DNA of 64,000 nucleotides from Chondrilla cf. caribensis (Eukaryota; Porifera; Demospongiae; Chondrillida; Chondrillidae): contig OZ026546.1 of assembly GCA_964020155.1 (NCBI GenBank), positions 4,635,400 to 4,699,399 of the forward strand, given 5' to 3'. The position numbers and the translations under genes were made by a program. The notes beneath the pieces are model-generated. The model ran no database searches, was not told where the DNA came from, and saw only the letters and a list, made by a program, of their open reading frames with translations. This document shows positions 1 to 10,724 of this stretch, piece after piece; position 1 is the stretch's first letter; each line of letters opens with the position of its first letter.

Positions 1-3000
1 TGAGCTAAGTGTTTCCGAGGCAATGGGTACAGTTGAAGTGACAGTGATGGCAAATGGAACAAGTGAATTTGACTATACAGTCAATTTGACTATTAACAAT
101 ATTTCGACAGGTGGGATTACTATTAGAGCATTGTGTGTATAAGTGTGCAAGTTTGTGGTTGAGTATGTGGGTGTGTGGGTGTGAGTGTGTGTGTTTGTGT
201 GCATGTTTGAACCACATTTATATATTAACAGCTACTTAGTCTAATACATTTGAACACACATAATATCAACACATTATTGTCTGGAGTATCTGTATTTTCA
301 CAGATTCAACTGACCACAACTTGACAGAGTACAAACAGTTGGATTTCCCAGCAGGAAGTACCAGTGCCAGTGTGGTGATAGCCATTGATGATGATGTGTA
401 CGAGAACACTGAAAGCTTTCAAGTGGCTATCACCTCCACCAGTGATGAGGATGTACTGATAGGAATGAACAATGAGACTACAGTCAACATTGAAGATGAT
501 GAAATGATCACAGTTTTCTTCCAGGAGGATTCCTACACTTTCTCAGAGAGTGACAGTGAAGCTGTAGTTACTGTATATGCTGACCTACCTGAAGGAGGAC
601 TAGCAGTTAACATCACCCTGAATCTTCACAAAATGGAGGATGCTGGAAGTGGAATGGAGGAGAGTGGAAGTGGAACCTTATTAAATGAGGAAATCGACAA
701 TGAATCTGCAGGCAAGTGCAACAGCTAGGCTGCTATCTCACACCTTAACAATGGTCAGGAACTGCTATATATAATTGGCTATGATTACATGATACTATGT
801 CTAGAAGCATTTAGCTGCAGTGCACACATAATGATTTTTTCTCTGCATTATATACCAATCTTAATGTTAGGATTTGAATTCAGGGCGTTCAATACTTGTA
901 TTCAATGTATAGCTGCATAAGTCTATTGCAGTAAAAGTGTATTGTTCACTTTAGGGCCAGCTGACTATGAGTGTTTTCTCTACATTATATATCAATCTAA
1001 ACGTTAGGCATTTAATACTTGTATTTAATGTATAGCTGCATAAGTCTATTGCATTACCTGTGTATTGTTCACTGTAGGTTCTGCTCACCATGATGCCAGT
1101 CTGATGTATGTTACTTTACTTGCCACAACTAACAGTATGACAACAGCAGAGTTGAGGATCACAATTCAGGATGAAGACATTTTGGAGAGAGATGAAGACT
1201 TTACCATCATTCTCGATACCATGGAGAGCAGGGTTGTGATTGCCAATTCAACATCAGTCATCATACTGGATGATGGTTAGCTCTACAAACTGTTTCTGTA
1301 CTAATGTGAAGAATCCCCTTTATTTAAGTACCTGTGACCGAATAAATTGACACGTACACATTGCAAAATGCTTAGATACAGTACAGCATAAGGCCAAATT
1401 TAATACACTAACTACAAAGCAGACGTAGGCCTAGGATACAAATACGTATGCGCCGACAGTGGTGATCGATAATTGACTTCAACATTATGTTGGCTACCTC
1501 GAAAACAAGGTTGATGATTGGCAATTCTACATTAGTCATTATCCAGAATGCTAATGGTGAGAGTTACCAAACTTACACCCTGTTCTCTTAATTCTTAAGT
1601 TAAAACACATAATATTATGATACTCCCTGTACTCAATTTGAAGACTTTTAATAATATTATTTGTGACATGTGAATAGCATCACTATAATCATTAGGCTTT
1701 CTTACCCAAACCCACAGTTCAGCCCATTATTACCACAGCATTGGAGAGCACCACTCTTGTGACTGGTAGCAACCACACTTTTGTGTGTGCGGCTCTTGCT
1801 ATCCCGCCACCTACCTTCGAATGGAGGTTTAAAGGAGACAGAATAACCCAGGACACGACAAAATACAGTATCTGGTCCAACACAACTCACACCTTACTCA
1901 CAGTGTACAATTCGATGGTCAGTGATGATGGAGAGTACACCTGCCTGGCATCTAACAGATATGGAACAGCAAGTACATCAGCCAATATAATAATCTCATG
2001 TAAGTTAGCTACATTCTTGTATTTACAGAGTACGTACAGCGGCAGTTACTTAAATAGTCATAATGCGAATAATTGATTGACCTTGAATTATCCCCCAGAA
2101 TCGTCTGTGCACATCTTAATCCTTAATAATGAATTTGCCTCCTTTAGATCCTCCTCAACTATTAGCATTCCCATCATCCGTTCGCAGTGTTGTGGTAGGA
2201 GAGACTTTAGTTGTATCGTGTTCAGCTGATGGTAGACCAACCCCTGTCATTTCATGGACAAGAAATAATATGTCTCTACGTAGCTCAGAGAGTGAAAATA
2301 TCCACATTTCAAATGGTGGACAGAGACTAACAATTACTAATTTCACACAATCAAACAATAGTTTTTACAGCTGTATGGCATCCAATGATATTGGAAATGA
2401 CACAAGGTCTTTTCAAATAAACCATATTGGTGAGTTCAACATCAGAGTGAATATTTCAGTAAACACTCCTGAATATCAATCCTTAAATATGTGTGTGTTT
2501 TGAAATGATTATGTAGTGAGACCAACGATCACTGGAATCAACTTTAGTGCTGACTCCATACCATCACGTTCAATATGGCATAGAGGAAACTTAAGCACTG
2601 AAGTATTGTCTACAAACATCATATTCACCTGCACAGCCAATGGCATGCCTTTGCCAGAGATTGAGTGGTTGTTTGATGGAACTGTTCTCCCCAGCAACAG
2701 CAGAATAGTTGTAGACAACAATATGGTATCTACTGAAGATAGAAGTGGTGGCTTTAGTGTCTCCACTCTCACTATCGGCATTCTACAGTTGAGTGACAGA
2801 GGAATGTACACATGTAGAGCAGTCAGTGGCAATGTGTCACCCATTCCTGGACAGTCAGCAGTGACCTTTGAACTCATTATTATGGGTTGGTTACACATAC
2901 ATACTCTACATGCTCTGAAGCCTCCTAAACGACTACGTAACAAAGTGATCATTTTTTATACCCAGTTCCTAGCCAATGTTCTCCCAATCCTTGTCAAAAT

Positions 3001-4699
3001 AATGGAGGATGTGTTGAGAGAATTGGCAACTACAGCTGCCATTGCAGAGAAGACAGTTCAGTAGTTTACAGTGGGAGAAACTGTAATATGGGTAAGTACG
3101 TGCACATGTGTAATTTTATGAACACAAAGATATATCATCATGGCAATTGCGTACAGAGGTACACAATTGTAACAGTTATAGTAAATTATGATAGTGAAAC
3201 TATAATTAATGTTCTGTTTATATTCTATACAGTCCTAGAAACAAGTTTCCCTCCCATCATCATAAATCAACCAACAGCGAGAACAGCCAGGTTTTTTGAC
3301 AAAGTTACCCTAACGTGCAGTGCAGATGGTAATCCCGATCCAGTCATAAGGTGGTACAAGGACGGCGTAGCCCTGGAGGGTCCTCAGTCTGTGGGTGGAG
3401 TGTACACTATTGACGAGGTCAAATCAGAGGACAGGGGAACCTACCACTGTCAGGCCACTAATACAAGAGGAAATGTCACATCTAACAAAGCTACTGTTAT
3501 GATTGAAGGTGACTACATATATATCATGAAAGCATTACTATGTTATTGATGCATCTAACCCTCAATTAAACACCTGTTTATGGTAAACACACAATATTTC
3601 AGGAATTGCACAGTTCATACTGGATGTTCGTGTAATGGCTAAGAGGAAGAAACGCCAGGTTGCTCCAACGTCATTTGAAGAAGTGAGTTGGGAACATTTG
3701 TTTAGATGGCCATTACCTTTCAAATTTATAATAATAGTTATTTGTGTCAGCAGTTGAGACTCCTAGCAGTGGGGCAGACAATTGGAGGCACTGGGGATAT
3801 GCTGGCGGAAATAGTCTCAATGGAACAAGTTCCGATTGAAGGATCTAGTACAATGAATATAATAGTGACAGTGAACACTAATAGCACGCAAACACCAGCA
3901 GTACTGACTGAGATATTAACACAGCCAATCTCTGCACAGTTCATTGAATATTCGGATATTCTCCAAAGTGTGTCTTTTGAGGTGCAAAGAATCATACGGT
4001 TCGGTGGGTATCAGTGTATGCATGGTCATGTTTTCCATTACATACTTACAGTGTATTGATGTGGTAATCAAATATTTGTGCTCCAACACAGATATAAATG
4101 TGTGTTTCCATTGCATAGTGACAACGTAAGTATTCTTAGACAAAGTTTTCGCTGAGCTCAACAATTCACTATAGCAAAATTAAGTTGTACGTATCAAACA
4201 TAATATGTACATTCATATGCATTAATATTATTATAGTGCTGCTTATAATGCTGTTTAGAAGAATTCAGCACATACAGTCAATGTTATACACGCATATTGT
4301 TTGTGATTTATGGTGTATGTATATAAATATTTGTAGGTGTATATTAATTGTCAGATTGTTCAAATAAATTCCGTCTTCTTAGATGGCTGTCCAGTGGAGG
4401 TCACCACAGACTGTAGTAATATTACCAATATCACATGGCCAGAGACAGAGATTGGTGATGAGGCCTTTGTTCGGTGTCCATGTGGACCAGAGGATGAGAA
4501 CCCTCTACCTCCACAGTCAGTAGCTACCAGGAGGTGTGTAGGAGACTATGAGAATGGAGCAAGATGGGAGGACCCTGAGTGTACAGAGTGTCAGTTCCTA
4601 GATAATAGACAGACATTGTGTCAGCTATTAGAGTGTAATATTTTATATGTCATAATGCCCAAGTGTCCATGTCTTAACCATTATAGCATCCGTCGCTAA
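1..4699 (+). CDS. Calx-beta / Ig / EGF / HormR surface protein, 5' partial
   Basis: Predicted extracellular part of a cell-surface protein. Exons: 1-110, 304-711, 1078-1275 (a three-exon Calx-beta cassette, with acidic motif DDDVYENTESF); 1718-1999, 2148-2429, 2517-2885 (three Ig domains; Cys and DDGEYTC / SDRGMYTC motifs); 2966-3091 (EGF: CSPNPCQNNGGC); 3233-3508 (fourth Ig, SEDRGTYHC); 3603-3682 and 3751-4003 (no named domain; SEA-like at best, with a furin-like AKRKKRQ); 4383-4699 (HormR: paired Cys, a WPETEIGDEAF core, then W and C). Nearly every internal exon starts and ends in phase 1, so modules can be shuffled without breaking frame. The intron after 711 uses a GC donor. The last exon has no clear donor and reads into a MITE before stopping at 4699. 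HormR normally precedes GAIN and 7TM in adhesion GPCRs; neither follows here. Probably one gene with the 5332-7979 exons. The first exon is cut by the window edge. Confidence 0.78.
835..1090. repeat. Tandem duplication inside an intron, including the splice acceptor
   Basis: Bases about 841-969 and 979-1090 are diverged copies of one segment: both contain CATTATATA, then TGTATAGCTGCATAAGTC, then TGTATTGTTCACT and TAGG. The second copy supplies the acceptor of the exon at 1078. The first ends in CACTTTAG followed by GGCCAGCTGACTATGA, which resembles the start of related Calx-beta exons but does not continue as one. It looks like a partly duplicated acceptor plus exon start. Confidence 0.55.
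1479..1556 (+). pseudogene. Remnant Calx-beta C-type exon
   Basis: In one frame this reads a decayed end of a Calx-beta exon (NIMLATSKTRLMIGNSTLV, then IIQNANG) followed by a GTGAGA donor. It matches the tail of the functional exon just upstream (1078-1275), but there is no clear acceptor or upstream half. Most likely a leftover of cassette duplication. Confidence 0.45.
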
Positions 4700-4779
4700 T
4701 GCTTTATACTGTTGCTAGCGCTTTATACATTATAAAATTGCTGTATAATAGTACTGTTTCTATGGTAACGGATGCTATA
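4682..4779. mobile_element. Short MITE with 12-bp inverted ends
   Basis: The 98-bp stretch begins TATAGCATCCGT and ends ACGGATGCTATA, a perfect 12-bp terminal inverted repeat. Diverged relatives lie at 29109-29190 and 37849-37930, and decayed pieces near 22661-22870 and 43730. It has no coding capacity. It sits just after the HormR coding sequence and may have disrupted the original exon end or donor. Confidence 0.6.
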
Positions 4780-4794
4780 CTATTATATGGCACA

Positions 4795-4797
<3 letters not shown>

Positions 4798-4840
<43 letters not shown>
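4798..4840. repeat. (GT)n microsatellite
   Basis: Uninterrupted GT dinucleotide run of about 42 bp in the non-coding stretch between the HormR exon and the next Calx-beta exons. Confidence 0.9.
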
Positions 4841-4843
<3 letters not shown>

Positions 4844-5009
4844 CATTGAGCAAGTTAATTCCAGTGTATGTGTTCTATGAGACACTTTGTCTAGATATTA
4901 CATTTTGGGTGTGTGAATAACCATTCCCAAGTGATGGAGCACATTCCAGAAATGCACAGTATCATTATCATGCAATATTACTCCTGATCATGTACACTAC
5001 ACTTCAATA

Positions 5010-5098
5010 CTTTGCCATCATGCTCGATGCCACGGAGACCAGGGTTAACATTACCAATTCTACATCAGTTGTCATAGTGAATGATGATGATGAGATAT
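5010..5098 (+). pseudogene. Remnant Calx-beta C-type exon
   Basis: Reads YFAIMLDATETRVNITNST and then SVVIVNDDDEI followed by a stop. It is clearly related to the 3' half of the exon at 6490-6651. There is no acceptor and no donor after the DDD motif. It looks like the tail of a lost cassette sitting just 5' of the cassette that starts at 5332. Confidence 0.5.
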
Positions 5099-5331
5099 GA
5101 TGACTGTTGGGTAAATTTATAGTGCATGCTATGTGTTTGTAGACATTTGTCCACAAGTTGTGTATGCAGTGAACATAATATGTGTTAGTATGAGAGTCTC
5201 TCTGTATTTTTATGTGTACATATATGTGTGTATGATTGTGTGGGTGGGTGGTGTTACGATTCTCTCATATATGAAGTTTATATCACCAAATTTGAAATGA
5301 AATCTCAAAACAACATGTTCTTCTCATGTAG

Positions 5332-7979
5332 TAATCACTGTTGAATTCAATATCTCTGAATACAATGTCAGCGAGAGTCAAGTGACAGTTTTGCTCCAGT
5401 TGGTGGCTAATGATACAAGTGAATTTGACTACAGTGTTACTCTGAAGTTATCAGATATCAGCACTGGTGAGTATTAGTTATGTCCCTCCCAAATGAGATG
5501 TCCCGCTAATACACTCACACTTTCAGTTAATTACCAAGGCTGTCAGCCCAAGGTAAGAAATTGAAGGCATGACTGTAAAGCTGCCATCCCATTTGAAAGG
5601 GACAAATCAGCTTGTGTCACAGTAGGCAGGTAAGTAGATCAAAGGGAAAAAGTGGTTCAAATAACCTCTACAGCACACTTGCAATCATGTCACAGTTAAC
5701 TGATCAGACCAGTCACAACATCAACGCTCTCTGTAATAAACTGAGAGTGTGACTGTATTAACTGCACATCCCATTCAGAAGAGAAATAACAAATACTTGT
5801 GTCAGAGGATGGCACTTCATTGTTGGCTGTTGGGATATTGGTCTGATCATGCAGTTAATCGAAATAGTGCACCATTGTTAATGACTTGATAGCAAGTGTG
5901 CTGCATTGCTAATGCAAGTGCGTTGTAGAGGTTTTAAGAACCACTTGTTTGCTTTGATCTACATAACCACCTTTTGATGGTTCCAATTTCCTGTTCATTA
6001 AACCGTACTATAATAACTATTAGAAAATTAACTCCTACCGTGATTCTCAATAGATTCCAGAGACCACAATGTGACAGGACTCATTAATGTGGAATTCCCA
6101 GCAGGAAGTATTAGTGCCAGTGTGGTGATAGCTATTGATGATGATGTTTACGAGAACACTGAAACCTTTCAAGTAGCCATCTTTTTCACCAGTGATGCGA
6201 ATGTACTGATAGGAATGAACAATGAGACTACAGTCAACATTGAAGATGATGAAATGATCACAGTATTCTTCCAGGAGGATTCCTACAGTTTCTCAGAGAG
6301 TGATGGTGAAGTTGTAGTTCCTGTATATGCTGACCTACCTACAGGAGGAGTAGAAGTTAACATCATATCATTATTGGAATTGAACACTATCAATGGGACA
6401 GCTATAAGTAAGACAATATCTGTGTACAGTACATAATGTCTATTTCAGAAAAAAAGCATGGAAATTTATCCATAATATGTATAATATAGGTCCAGCTGAT
6501 TTTGAAGCAAATCCGAAAGCAGAATTTAGGATCACAATTCATGATGAAGACATTTTGGAGAGAGATGAAGATTTTACCATCATGTTTGATACCATGGAGA
6601 CCAGGATTATCATTGCCAATTCTACATCAGTTGTCATAGTGAATGATGACGGTTAGATATGATGATTCCCGGGAAATACTTAGTGCATGTCATATGTTCG
6701 TATACATGTGTCAACATGTTCGGGCGTGAGTGCATGTATGTGTCAGGATGAGTGTCTGTGTGTCTAGTGTGCAGGGATGTGGCCAGAGTCATGATTGTCA
6801 TATATATATATACTGTTTGTCGTCAAATTTGAAGGGAAAACCCAATAAAACATGTTCTTTTTCTCTTGTAGTAATCAATGTTGAATTGATTTTTACTGAA
6901 TACAATGTCAGCGAGAGTGAACAGATCGTTTTGCTCCATTTGGTGACTAATGAAACAAGTGAATTTGACTACATTGTTACTCTGACGTTAATAGATATCA
7001 GCACTGGTAAGTGATGGCTGCAATTTCATGTTTCAGAAATTAGACTACTACCATGATTCCCAATAGATGTCAGTGACCACAACATGACAGGACCCATCAA
7101 AGTGGAATTCCCAGCAGGAAGTATTAGTGCCAGTGTGGTGATAGCTATCGATGATGATGTTTACGAGAACACTGAAAGCTTTCAATTAGCCATCACCTCC
7201 ACCAGTGATGATAATGTACTGATAGGAATGAACAATGAGACTACAGTCAACATTGAAGATGATGAAATGATCACAGTTTTCTTCCAGGAGAATTCCTACA
7301 GTTTCTCAGAGAGTAACAGGGAAGCTGTAGTTACTGTATATGCTGACCTACCTACAGGAGGACTAGCAGTTAACATCACATTGGGAGTGGACATTACCAA
7401 TGGGACTGCTATAAGTAAGATAATATCTGTGTACAGTACATAATGTCTAATTCAGAAAAAAGCATGAAATTTATCCAAAATATGTACGTATATATAGGTC
7501 CAGCTGATTTTGAGGCAAATCAGAAATCTGTTACCTTGTGTGCTACAACTAGTACAACGTCAGCAATGTTGAGGATCACAATTGTGGATGAATACATTAT
7601 GGAGAATGATGAGGATTTCCACATCATGTTGAGTACCTCAGAAATGAGGATTACGATTGCCAATTCTACATCAGTTATCATTCTGAATGATGATGGTGAG
7701 TACTCACTCACTATTGTATGTCAACATCAATCATTAAGGGGAGGTATTTTATGCCTTCTTTAAATATTACTACTTATAGACACAAATTTATCACCCCTTG
7801 TAAAATATACATATATCATGTGTCGTTTGCTGTTTCCTTGTTGTCATGTAGCTGCCACTGACCAATCTTCTGCCATCACGGCGACAATAGTAGTAAGCGT
7901 TGTTGCTGGAGTAGCAGGACTTGGCATTGTGGTCCTTGCTGTTGGCCTCCTGTTTCTCATCACACTGGGGATCAAGTGA
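5332..7979 (+). CDS. Calx-beta cassettes x2 plus C-terminal membrane anchor (probable 3' part of the first gene)
   Basis: Exons: 5332-5466, 6054-6407, 6490-6651 (cassette 1); 6872-7006, 7067-7414, 7498-7695 (cassette 2); 7852-7979 (anchor). Each cassette encodes two Calx-beta domains split over three phase-1 exons, with the acidic IDDDVYENTE and NIEDDEMITVFFQE motifs. The exon at 6490 is 36 bp shorter than its twin at 7498 and lacks the VTLCATTSTTSA strand, so that domain is probably defective or rewired. The last exon encodes a 25-30 residue hydrophobic helix (VVSVVAGVAGLGIVVLAVG) and ends with only GIK after it, so there is almost no cytoplasmic tail. No start codon or signal peptide is visible in this block, which is why it is best joined to the exons upstream. 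A separate gene with a missed first exon remains possible. Confidence 0.75.
5634..5962. mobile_element. Fold-back MITE in an intron
   Basis: The ends are imperfect inverted repeats of roughly 60-70 bp: the left begins GTAGATCAAAGGGAAAAAG and contains ACCTCTACAGCACACTTGC; the right ends GCTTTGATCTAC and contains the complement of the same boxes. There is no ORF. A single related end is visible near 21341. Confidence 0.55.
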
Positions 7980-9519
7980 CGCCTGCAACAGCCAATGAAT
8001 GGGGATGCTATGCGTCGATCGACACAATAATTAATGCTGTACACCATAATTAGTAAAAAACACTTCTGAAAATACAATAGCATGAGAAACACAATGTACA
8101 TAACAATAATAGTTGACTGTATATGGTCATGATTTTCAGACTGAGATTATTCATCAGTATCAAAGAATTAATTTTGAATTAAATGTGTTATCAATGATGA
8201 GTGAGTAGTGATGATTACTGAAATGAGCAAGCGAATGTTCAATGTGTGTAACATGTATTATTTCAGTATTGGTCGTATTCTGATAACATAGCTTTGAATA
8301 CCAAGGATCAGGCCTCTAAGCTTGACCACCATTCTTTCACATTCCAATAGGTGCCCTACAGGTACTATTTATGCATGTAACTTAAACACACTAAATTGCA
8401 TCAAAAACAGAATACACACTAATGGAGGAACACATCTGGTAGTGTACAAATAGGGTAATTAACCAAACCATTGGAGGTAGATTTGAAACATTGATTTTTT
8501 ATATATAGCTAATGGTCAAATCATGTTAGCTATGCCATATTATACTGAAATATTATAAGCTAAGATAGGGTAAGTTGGGAAAAACTTGCAACAGATTTCC
8601 AACAACAAGTAAAGTTGAGCTCAAATCTTCTAAGTTATTTACCTCATTGTTCTGACCACAAGAAAGTTAAAATGGAGCAACTCCAGGGATTGGGTATCTG
8701 GTAATGTCTCGCAATTTTAAACGGATTAGACTATCCCGAATGTACAAAAAAAGGATCGGGTCGATGGCTCTTCGGCTCCCGCCTAGGACAACGTCATAAA
8801 TCCTAAGATTGTTGACAAAGAGTGCATTCCCGGTTATACCTGAATACCGAATGTTAACAGTCCGCCATCTTGTTCAGTACACGTGGAATCAGGGCGGGAA
8901 ATCGTCATGCACACACGCGTGCCCGCGATATTCCCATACCGAGATTTCAGATCTAGACTCGCATATAGAATTGTATACCACAGGAGCGATATAGCTCGAG
9001 ATCCTCGAGTTTAGAATTTTAAGTTTACTTCTGCGTACAAATCTAGAGAACACTGTTATTTAAATAAGATACCATTTCCTCCACACCTTGAATTGTCAAT
9101 TTGATCACAACCACACTCAACAAACATGTCTATATACGGGTATATTATGTTGATGTATGTCCAGGTATAGACTAGCTAGATGCAAGCTGATCTACTATAT
9201 TATGCATAAGTATACAAACATCTAACTAGCATCATCCGACGCTTAACTACTTATGCTACTTATGTAATTACATGCTCGTGGAGTTGTGATCTCAAAGTAG
9301 CATATAATTACATAAGTAGCATACACAGGTCGATTGTAGTCTTTGCTCACTGTGTTTCATATTACGCATATTGTACTACTATGTTAAGTATACAGGGCTA
9401 CATGTGTATCTTTATTACTCACAAGGTGTACATACCATACGTTTTTGGCGCCTTTCTCTGTTAACGAGGTGCAAGTTTGACACATGTTGAGGTGTGAAAG
9501 TAAACAAATCACACCTGCC
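7980..9519. other. Intergenic spacer between the two large Calx-beta genes
   Basis: No convincing exon on either strand. About 8740-9000 is relatively CpG-rich and contains GTCCGCCATCTTGTTC, which reads on the minus strand as an AAGATGGCGGAC motif of the kind bound by YY1 in animal promoters. It could be a promoter or old CpG-rich element, but no first exon can be proven. A perfect inverted repeat lies at 9253-9322. Confidence 0.5.
9253..9322. repeat. Perfect 18-bp inverted repeat upstream of the promoter
   Basis: ATGCTACTTATGTAATTA at 9253-9270 is the exact reverse complement of 9305-9322, with a 34-bp spacer. It lies about 200 bp upstream of the TATA box at 9520. It may be a small hairpin MITE or a regulatory palindrome. 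Confidence 0.6.
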
Positions 9520-9527
9520 TATATAAG
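9520..9527 (+). promoter_or_regulatory. TATA box of the 14-Calx-beta gene
   Basis: TATATAAG lies 467 bp upstream of the start codon at 9987. A start about 30 bp downstream would give a 5' UTR exon of roughly 9550-9726, ending at the donor AAAG/GTAAAG. The intron 9727-9965 ends at CTCTTTAG, and the coding exon follows. Confidence 0.5.
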
Positions 9528-9986
9528 TACAGAAGGAGCTGTATACTTATCAGTGAATGTCACCAGATTTCTTCTCCAAGAGGCCAAGAAACTTAGAAGA
9601 CTCATATCAAAGTTGTTGGCATTTCAACCAGTACTAGTTCTGTCATTTCTATTTGTTGTGGACTGAACAAAGATACTCACCTGATCAAGAATCAACTGGA
9701 ATCATTGCCCTTGCTGTTAAACAAAGGTAAAGTTAACAAGATGATATAAAATAATAAGGATACTTCTATTATCTATTGTATCACGTTATTATAATACTTT
9801 AGACCTACCACATACATATTATAATTCTTTCCTTAGTGTTAGGTTACTTAACTGCAAGTTTGGCAATAGCAGATAAAACAACTAAATTGTATGTACACTG
9901 TACCTATCTAGGTTCAACTAAGCTATGTATTCCCTGATACTGGTTACCACATTGATTCTCTTTAGGATATCAAGAGAGGACCACCT

Positions 9987-10665
9987 ATGTACTGGACAAA
10001 GAACTATCGAATCTGTGTGATCGCTGCACTGTGTGGAGTACTCACTCTCACTCCTCTGACACCAGCAATAACATCCGTCCCCATGTCATCAAGTGGTGAG
10101 AATACCATCAATATGTTTAATATATTATAACAGTAATACGTGTGTGTCATCCCCAATGGGTTTGATGTGTTGGGTGAGTCCCAGACATTTGTAAATTTGG
10201 AAAATGTTCAGGTACACTCAATAATCAATTTATGCATACATACTCATAGTCCATGTACGTGTACACCTAGTGTTGTAACCATTGCAGGAACGTATATAAG
10301 TACTAAGAAACAATGCATATCTGTATTAATTTGTACCACCATACTTTAATATGGAGCGATATTAATCATACAGATGCTGAAAATCCATGCGATCATGCAT
10401 CTGTTATGTAGCATACATACATAGATATTGCATAGACATATGTACAGGTACATACGTATATAAAATGCATGTATACTTCACCTTATTGTTCGGAATTTGA
10501 CATACGTAATTTCTACTGCTCCACAGTTCTATCTGTGGAATTTGCGATGAATGAGTACAATGTAAGTGAAAGCAATGGAACAGTTGAAGTGGTGTTGGTA
10601 GCTAATGGAACAAGTGAATTTGATTACACTGTGAACTTGACAGTTTATGATGTTACTACTGGTGA

Positions 10666-10724
<59 letters not shown>

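Noticed and set aside
8809..8994. Possible gene in the CpG-rich spacer
   Set aside because: No splice sites or coding character; only a YY1-like motif could be supported.
9484..9666. Plus-strand frame of 60 codons before the 14-Calx-beta gene
   Set aside because: It overlaps the TATA box and the inferred 5' UTR, and its product resembles nothing.
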